64,000 bases of DNA from Posidonia oceanica (taxonomy: Eukaryota; Streptophyta; Magnoliopsida; Alismatales; Posidoniaceae): NCBI GenBank assembly GCA_037176725.1, contig JAZBRS010000075.1, positions 73,906,001-73,970,000 on the forward strand, in the 5' to 3' direction. The notes beneath the pieces are model-generated. The model did no database searches and had not been told where the DNA came from. It worked only from the letters and a program-made list of their open reading frames with translations. Below are positions 57,739-64,000 of the stretch, piece after piece; within the stretch, counting starts at the first letter, position 1; each line of letters opens with the position of its first letter. The position numbers were made by a program, and so were the translations under genes.

Positions 57739-58888
57739 ATGGGAGAGGGCCACCACCACCACCGGTTCCTCCTCCATCAACCCCGCTCTATCCCGGCGAG
57801 CTCTAGGCTGCCCAAGGGCGGGGGCGAGATCGTGGAGGTCGAAGGTGGCCACATTGTGAGGTCTACTGGTCGAAAGGATCGACACAGTAAGGTTTGTGTC
57901 GAAGAATAACTACGAATACTATGGTTTCTTCCTTTTTCCGTAAATTAGGTTTAGTGTTTATTCTTCGATGCAACAGGTCTGCACTGCTAAGGGACCGAGG
58001 GACCGTCGTGTTCGCCTGTCGGCCCACACCGCCATCCAATTCTACGACGTACAAGACCGTCTCGGCTACGACCGACCCAGCAAGGCCGTGGACTGGCTTA
58101 TCAAGAACGCGAAAGCCGCCATTGACGAGCTCGCCAAACTTCCGCCTTGGCATCCGACAGCCGACCCGTCTCCTCCGGCTCCGGAGCAAAGAACCCAAAA
58201 TCACGAAACGGAGACGAGTGATCCCGCCGCCTATGCTTTTGGTGGATCTTCGTCGAGCTTTCTTCCGCCTTCTCTTGATTCTGATTCTATTGCCGATACC
58301 ATCAAGTCCTTCTTTCCGATCACCGGCGCTGCAGCGTCCTCGTCGAGCTCACCAATTGGGTTCCATGCCCAGGACCTCCGCCTCTCGCTCCAATCCTTCC
58401 AAGACCCAATTCTCCTCCACCACCACCATCACCAACCAAGTAGTACTCGTACTACGACTGGCGAGCAAACCTTCTTCTCCACCTCCGACACTCCATTGGT
58501 GTATGACACCACCACCTCAGCAAGTTGGTCTGAGCAGCACACCAGGATGGTACCATGGAGTACTTCTGCGGACACAGCTGGTGGCTATGGAGGAGGAAGA
58601 GGAGGATATGCGTACAATCTTCCGCCTCCGTCGAATGAGCCACCACTGGGAATGCCACTGCACTCTATGGTTGGCCAAAGCTTGTTTCTTTCACAGAGGG
58701 GACCCCTTCAGTCCAGTGATCCACCATCCACTCGTGCATGGATGGATCCAACCACCACTTCTGCCGCTGTCGCCACTACCGGTTTCGCGTCCGGCGGTTT
58801 CTCAGGGTTCAGGATTCCAGCACGGATTCAGGGAGAAGAGGAGCATGACGGTGTTTCCGACAAGCCGTCCTCTGCTTCCCGCCGTTGA
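57739..58888 (+). CDS. Class II CIN-type TCP transcription factor (TCP4/PCF8-like), two exons
   Basis: A nuclear bHLH-like factor that binds GGNCCC-type sites and limits cell division in leaves and petals. Exon 1 is 57739-57891 and exon 2 is 57977-58888, giving 354 residues. A His-rich start ([10 protein letters not shown]) leads to the TCP domain at about 44-102: GRKDRHSK, intron, [40 protein letters not shown]. The remainder is Ser/Pro/Gly-rich, as usual in CIN proteins. The miR319 site at 58696-58716 encodes QRGPLQSS. The start is the first in-frame ATG after the leader. The odd point is an 85-bp intron (57892-57976) inside the basic region; retention gives a stop six codons in. The 3' untranslated part may also be spliced (58935-59020). 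Confidence 0.93.
57892..57976 (+). other. Short intron in the TCP domain with paired ends
   Basis: Donor AAG/GTTTGTG, acceptor GCAACAG/GTC, U-rich. Removing it joins RHSK to VCTAKGPRD exactly in phase. Near its ends are TCGAAGAATAA (57899-57909) and TTATTCTTCGA (57958-57968), an 11-bp perfect inverted repeat that could bring the splice sites together. Confidence 0.85.
58696..58716 (+). promoter_or_regulatory. miR319 target site in TCP mRNA
   Basis: GAGGGGACCCCTTCAGTCCAG is the conserved complementary site of CIN-TCP mRNAs, here in the usual place in the C-terminal coding region. Cleavage guided by miR319 is the known control of this group. Confidence 0.92.
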
Positions 58889-61800
58889 TCATGAGAAAGA
58901 GAGGATTCAACTGTCCAAAGTCCCTTCTCCTCATGGTAATCTTGCAACCCAATTTACTGCTCACTTATCTTTGGATTTCTATCATAATTGCTGACCAAAT
59001 TCTATGTTGCCTATGTTTCAGATTTCTTTTTTGCTCACTCTTCAAGTAGAGGAGGGGAGTATGGATTCTTGTGTGCTGGAAAGGGATCAAATGGGCAAGT
59101 CTCGTCTCAGACATTGTTGCACCTGTTCTTTCTTCCTCTTTACTTTTGATATGCTCTTTGGGCTTATTATTGTTTGCTTAGTCTCAAATTTGTTCCTTTT
59201 CTTGCTGTTGGTTGGTTACAATCTGAATCAATGCTGTGGCCTTTGGTGTAGTGATGCTTTTATTCCCATTTTGGTAGTTGCCAAACGGAAGTTCTTTTTT
59301 TGTAGATTGCCTCCCAGAGCTGTGTCTGTTGGTTCATATGAAGCAAAAAAATCTCCTTATCGTTGAGCATCGCAGAAAGAATTTTTTTTTAAAGCATCAA
59401 CTGTTGCTTTTTTAAGCCAGATGTTGTTTTCATGCCGATGAAAGGTAGGTGGAAGAACTCAAATGGCTGTTTTTTTCCCTCTAGTCAGCAATAAGTTAGT
59501 TTTATTCTGTCAACTGTTTGGATTCTATCATGCTTGTGCCAATCATATGTGGTAACTGGTAGCCATGGATCCTCCTGTTGCTTCCATCATCAATTCCTTA
59601 ATCAACCAGAAACTGCTAATAAAATAACTAAAGAGACCTCATTGTTCATTGCACACAACTCCCTCAACAGTAGCAGCCTATTCTAGTCCAACGGCTTTCT
59701 AGTCTCTAACAAAAGCATATTGTTCACTTCTGTGGTTTTCTGAATTCAAAAGAGTGTCCTTTAATTCTAGTGGCATCCTATTCTATTTGCATTTTAACAG
59801 GGAGAGGAATCTTGGTGGGTATTTACTATTATGGGAGGGAATGAGCATCAGAGCTGAAAGGTACTGCCATCATTAATAGCATTATCACCTTCTCCATTAT
59901 TTTTGTGTCGTAGTGGAACAGATTTTACTGCTGATGATGATACACATATGCGTATTCTGATATTCCTAAGTATCACTCCACTTGGTTCTACATGCTAAAG
60001 TATTTCTTTTATTGACCGCAGACTAATACTGGCCATCCGTGCTATCTGAAAATGATTTCGGATGCTTTAAGAGGTGCCACTTACTACATCCGTCATACTT
60101 CTGTTCGTGCCATTTTAAGGTTCTATTATTGTGTTAATAAAAGGAAGACGTGTATGTAGGGTTTTCATGGAGCAAACCTGAGCCTTTTGCTCTTTGGGAT
60201 TGCTCAATTTTAGAAGCTTCACGGGTTTGTGAAGCTTTCAGACATTGGGTATCAGGAAAGTGATAATTGGTGGTGTGAAAAGCTAGTAAAGGCTGTGTAT
60301 ATAAAGGCTGATACCCCACAGGCCACAACCACTACACTACAAACACTAGTAACAGTTAAAAACATGCGCTTTTCAGAAAAAAAAAAAAAAAAAAAAAACA
60401 GTTAAAAACACGCTATTGAACAGTGGAATACATTGTACTGCATATCTTTGCGGGTGAAATAAATCTTCAGAATGGCCCCTCTCTGAGACTAGTGGTGATG
60501 GTAGTGCAGCTCATTTGCTGCCACCTGCATTTCAAGCCATGTGTGTATTAAATACCACTATTAAGGGAGTCTCGGCCATGTGGCTTCTTGCTGTAATTCA
60601 TGTTATCATGGTAACATACTCGTTGATTTAAATCAATAAATCAAACTAAGTTTTTATAATTTAGTTTGATTTTTCTTTAAAAGACAGCATCATTTGATTT
60701 GACAAATTTATATGCTGACAAAAGATAGTTAGATTTAATTTGAGAGATTAGTTTTGTCGAATCGATACATATTCATATACATACATATCATTAGATATCT
60801 TAAATATAGACATGAATTTATATTTTTATTTAAATTAAAATTGACAAGAAGCGTTTGGACAATGATGCCACCACTCGAATGATTACGGATTCGAAATCTA
60901 ACTTTAGCGGTGCAAAAAAAAAAGTTGATAAGACATAAACACATATAGTTTTAGAATATTACTGTTATATCTTATTTTTTAACTTTACTTTAAAAAATTA
61001 TCTTCTAAGATAACAAAAATGTAATACTTAGTGTTGTATTTTAGTTAATTATTGATCAATATTTTATTTGTTTATAGTCTTATAGATCATAACCAAAAAG
61101 TTAAACAACAAACAGTGGATCGAACGAAAACAAAATCTTAACCGTTCGGTTTGGTTTAATTTCAAGTATTAAATTATTTAATTTAATTTGTGATTTTATC
61201 CAAAATCAAACTCAATCAAACCATGTACACCCCTAAATTTTAGACCTACCATGGTGTTGAAATTCAAACGTGTGGTTAATGTCATCTTTGCATTGCACAT
61301 GAGGAATTCGTTTTAGTTTGGGATTAGGCATCTATTGTTCATGATTCTCAAGTTTTTCCCCTGTGATTTCTTTGCCAAATTCTAACATAGAAAAAATCAG
61401 CAAAAGTGTCACATGACTCTACAGAAAGGGATAAGCATGAATCATGTATAATAGGAGAAACATGACTTGGTTCATACTTGCCAGACTGCGAGTCATTGAA
61501 AGCAACAAGTCATACGTAATACAGGAAGTCTGGGCATATTCCTCCTTGATACCCAATTGATTGCATACATAATACTTCACCTCCTCGTAACCCAACAAAT
61601 TGTACTTAATACAAGAAGTCTAAACTTCACCTCCTTGTAACTTGTGGGCCAAATTTAGAAATGCTGAAGAAGGTGGTTGCCACTAATCATGAGCTGACCA
61701 AATTCACGTTATACAAACCAGAACAGGCTCTAGAAAGAAATTTGAACAGAAAAAGAACATGATCAGTAACTCTCAAGACCAGCTGGCGTAACCTACCTTC

Positions 61801-62196
61801 CAGTATACGTTTCTGCTCAATTCCAATCTCATTATGAACCAGTAGCTTGCATACTTTGCAATCAATTTCATAGCTAAGTAGTATGAATACAAGAGTTCAA
61901 TTACAATAGGTTAATGATTTTTACACCATGAATAGCAGAGTCCACCAACTTCATTCATTTGCATTCATTAAATCACAAGCAAACTTGTAAGTAACCCTAG
62001 ACACATACTCCCAAGGAAAAAGGATAGAGAGGAAGGAAAAGAAAAACCACGTAATTGATAAATACCATGAGAGAGGGAGGGAAAACACATTGATACCAAT
62101 CCTTGTACAAGAAATGTTCTTGGCACCATCCGTGTAAAGAAGCAGAATAATGAGATCCCATGCTAATCCCAAAGGAATTCAGATCGACTGGTAACT
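58889..62196. other. TCP 3' region and intergenic DNA
   Basis: 58889 to about 59400 is probably TCP 3' untranslated sequence with an intron-like segment (58935-59020, GTAATC to TTTCAG). 60639-60673 is a hairpin with 12-bp perfect arms (AAATCAAACTAA / TTAGTTTGATTT). 60845-60925 looks like a worn tRNA-like or SINE relic. 61130-61245, read on the minus strand, has TAGGGGTGTACATGGTTTG followed by AT-rich DNA and AAACCGAACGG, the usual look of a hAT-type MITE end. No further gene is supported. Confidence 0.45.
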
Positions 62197-62765
62197 TTAA
62201 CTTGTTTGCGGATCTCCATTGATGTTTGAGCCATTGTTGTCAATAGGAGAAGAAGCAAGCACCCCGGGATCTGTCTCCATGTTAATTGTTCTCTCAACTT
62301 TTGTTGGATAAGACAATCTTCTAACAAGTCGTTTACCATTGGACACTGCAGGTTTAACTGAAGCAAAGATTTTGGGTGATTTCTTATCAACTTTAGTCGC
62401 CGTCTTCGTCAGTGACTTAGTGGGGCTGATAGTTTTGGTGCTGTGGGTAGGAGTCCTGGATTCCCATGGGCGAGCTGCTATCCAACGTTCCATCCAGCTC
62501 CAACCCCAATTGCCATCACCAAATTCATATGCAAAAGGCCCCTGGTTCTGCCCAGAGTTGGCCCTCCACTGCATATAATAAATTTCATATCATAACTGTG
62601 ATGCTTTCAGTACATAGCTAAAGAAGAGAAAAAAATCACTTCAGTAAAAACCTGATGAGAGAAGGCATATGCCATGGCACGTTCACGCTTCACTGCTGCT
62701 TCTGCTCTTTGTTGTATTCGAGCAATGATTTCCTCCATTGTTTCGGAACCTCCACACCATTCTAC
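62197..62765 (-). CDS. IQ-domain (IQD) calmodulin-binding protein, last two exons
   Basis: IQD proteins bind calmodulin and microtubules and act as scaffolds at the cell cortex or nucleus. On the minus strand, exon 62765-62652 encodes VEWCGGSETMEEIIARIQQR through KRERAMAYAFSHQ (38 residues). After an 83-bp intron, exon 62568-62197 encodes WRANSGQNQG, GNWGWSWMERWIAARPWES, a Ser/Thr/Lys-rich tail and the TGA stop. KRERAxAYAxxHQ and WxWxERWxAARPWE are the conserved C-terminal IQD blocks. Both splice junctions are consensus and keep phase; the exon at 62765 starts in phase 0 after CTACAG. The IQ67 region and N-terminus are not in 62766-64000, which reads as one long intron, so the gene runs past the right edge. 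There are no lesions, so this is probably functional. Confidence 0.88.
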
Positions 62766-64000
62766 CTGTAGGGAGCCAATAAAACTTTCTCAGGACAAAT
62801 GGTAACAAAACACTAGAGACTATTTTCAACTAAACAATAATGAGAACATTCATATGTTTCAAGATGGATGTGCTGAGGAATGACACCACAAATTGCCAGA
62901 CAATGCCACACCCACCATGAGACCTCATGCTATATCTATGTTGTGTTAGTCATACTACATCTATGTTGAAGTACTTTAGGAAAGAAACATGTACTGAATT
63001 GCCATTTCTGGTGAACCTAATATAAGGGATAGCATGTCATGTTCAACTAAAAAGCTGAATTATTTTCACCAACTCACATAAATATCACACAAAATCAAAT
63101 GCAACCTTACTACCAGAATGCTAAAATGGCATGCCATTCCAAACTGTTGTTGATGGTCTAGCAAGTTCTTCCAATACAAGGAGAACTAGATTATTAACAG
63201 TGGATTATCATACTGTATAAACTACAATGAAAAACATTTCAGGAGTTTCCAGTCAGAAGAAACCATCGATTGATCTTTAGATAGAAGGGGTATCTTATAT
63301 ATGTGAATATAGATCAAGCCACCTACAATCTTCACTCCTGCAATCCAAATAGTAAGAACATATAAATGAAGAAAGAGACACTTAAGAATCCAATAAGACC
63401 ATAGCAGGATCTGATGTTCAGGTAAACAGGTACTAAAATTTACACTGCTTACACTCGTACTTAATTGCATAGTAAATAAGAAGGCAAAGCATGACAACCA
63501 AGTTTTACATTTCATTACAGGGTTATGGATTATCCATATCACTTTCACCAAAATCATAAAAATCAGAACACCAAATAAGAGGATACCAAATGCCTGAATC
63601 ATGGTGAAATTTCACATCTACCAGTTCAATGAAGAGTCGATTGTAATTTTTTTCAAGATAACTTGAAGAGGATCGACAAAAATGAAGTTCATGTGAAAGT
63701 CCCGAAGAAACCTTATAATGATTCTATCAGTTCTCATTCCAAACAAGATAAAATCCACTGAGTCTCATCAAGGAAAACCCAGTATCCCAGTGTTTATTAT
63801 TTCATTGTAAAATATAAATGATGAAGTTATCTAGTTGAATCATGCAATGCAACTTTCTCATTCGGTTGGTACTAGAGATCTACAGCTCCCACTTCCCAAC
63901 ATCCTGACCTAAGCTTTAGGACACAAGCAGTCAATACAAATAAAAGATGTATGATAAGCTTGCCACGTGAAGTTATAAAGGTCCATTTTTGGCTAAAGGA
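62766..64000 (-). other. Large intron of the IQD gene (continues off window)
   Basis: No exon of the IQD family was found here on the minus strand. The long open stretch near 63222-63602 has no conserved motif. Intron assignment rests on the acceptor at 62766-62768 and the missing upstream exons. Confidence 0.6.

Noticed and set aside
57894..58994. 366-residue ORF overlapping the TCP gene in another frame
   Set aside because: It crosses the intron acceptor and shares no family features; the TCP frame carries the conserved domain and miR319-encoded residues.
63222..63602. 126-residue hydrophobic ORF on the minus strand
   Set aside because: It lies in the IQD intron, is AT-rich and has no conserved motif; hydrophobicity follows from T-rich codons.

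Overview
The window is nuclear DNA of a flowering plant. It holds intron-bearing eukaryotic genes, plant-specific transcription factors (a type I MADS protein and a CIN-type TCP with an miR319 site), an IQD calmodulin-binding protein, and large LTR retrotransposons. I cannot name the species or choose a lineage within angiosperms from the sequence alone. Most lines of long ORF-like sequence are transposon debris or frame-open repeats, not genes.

Layout. 1-9405: the 5' part of a large Ty3/Gypsy element of the Tat/Ogre type on the minus strand, with a 5.84-kb LTR carrying about 30 copies of a 30-bp minisatellite, a tRNA-Arg-like primer binding site, a leader and a gag reading frame broken by one stop. 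9406-12960: AT-rich intergenic DNA with degraded repeats. 13159-13797: an intact intronless AGL62-like MADS gene. 14757-19347: a multi-exon bifunctional-nuclease (BBD) copy with a replaced 5' end, a lost splice acceptor, a terminal stop and no visible UVR end, interrupted by LINE 3' ends. 22871-27363: a decayed Ale/Retrofit-like Ty1/copia element lacking the reverse transcriptase YVDD segment.

28132-38712 is a graveyard of gene pieces: three CASP (Golgi coiled-coil) exons on the minus strand, a 2.4-kb solo LTR related to the first element, a SINE-like sequence, the 3' half of a plastid lipoyl synthase gene and one N-terminal exon of an NDR/tricorner kinase. 42296-51066 is a Tnt1-like copia element with a perfect 5-bp target duplication (ATGGA). 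A 3.6-kb solo LTR is nested in it and carries a repeated GACGCAA hairpin family.

57739-58888 is the best-supported functional gene: a class II TCP with an 85-bp intron inside the basic region of the TCP domain and a miR319 target site. 62197-62765 holds the last two exons of an IQD gene on the minus strand, continuing beyond the right edge. The plausible working genes are therefore the MADS, TCP and IQD genes; they are not an operon and show no evident functional link. I found no undescribed biological system. The most unusual structures are the inverted-repeat intron in the TCP domain, the re-headed BBD copy, the co-located gene fragments and the repeat architecture inside the LTRs.
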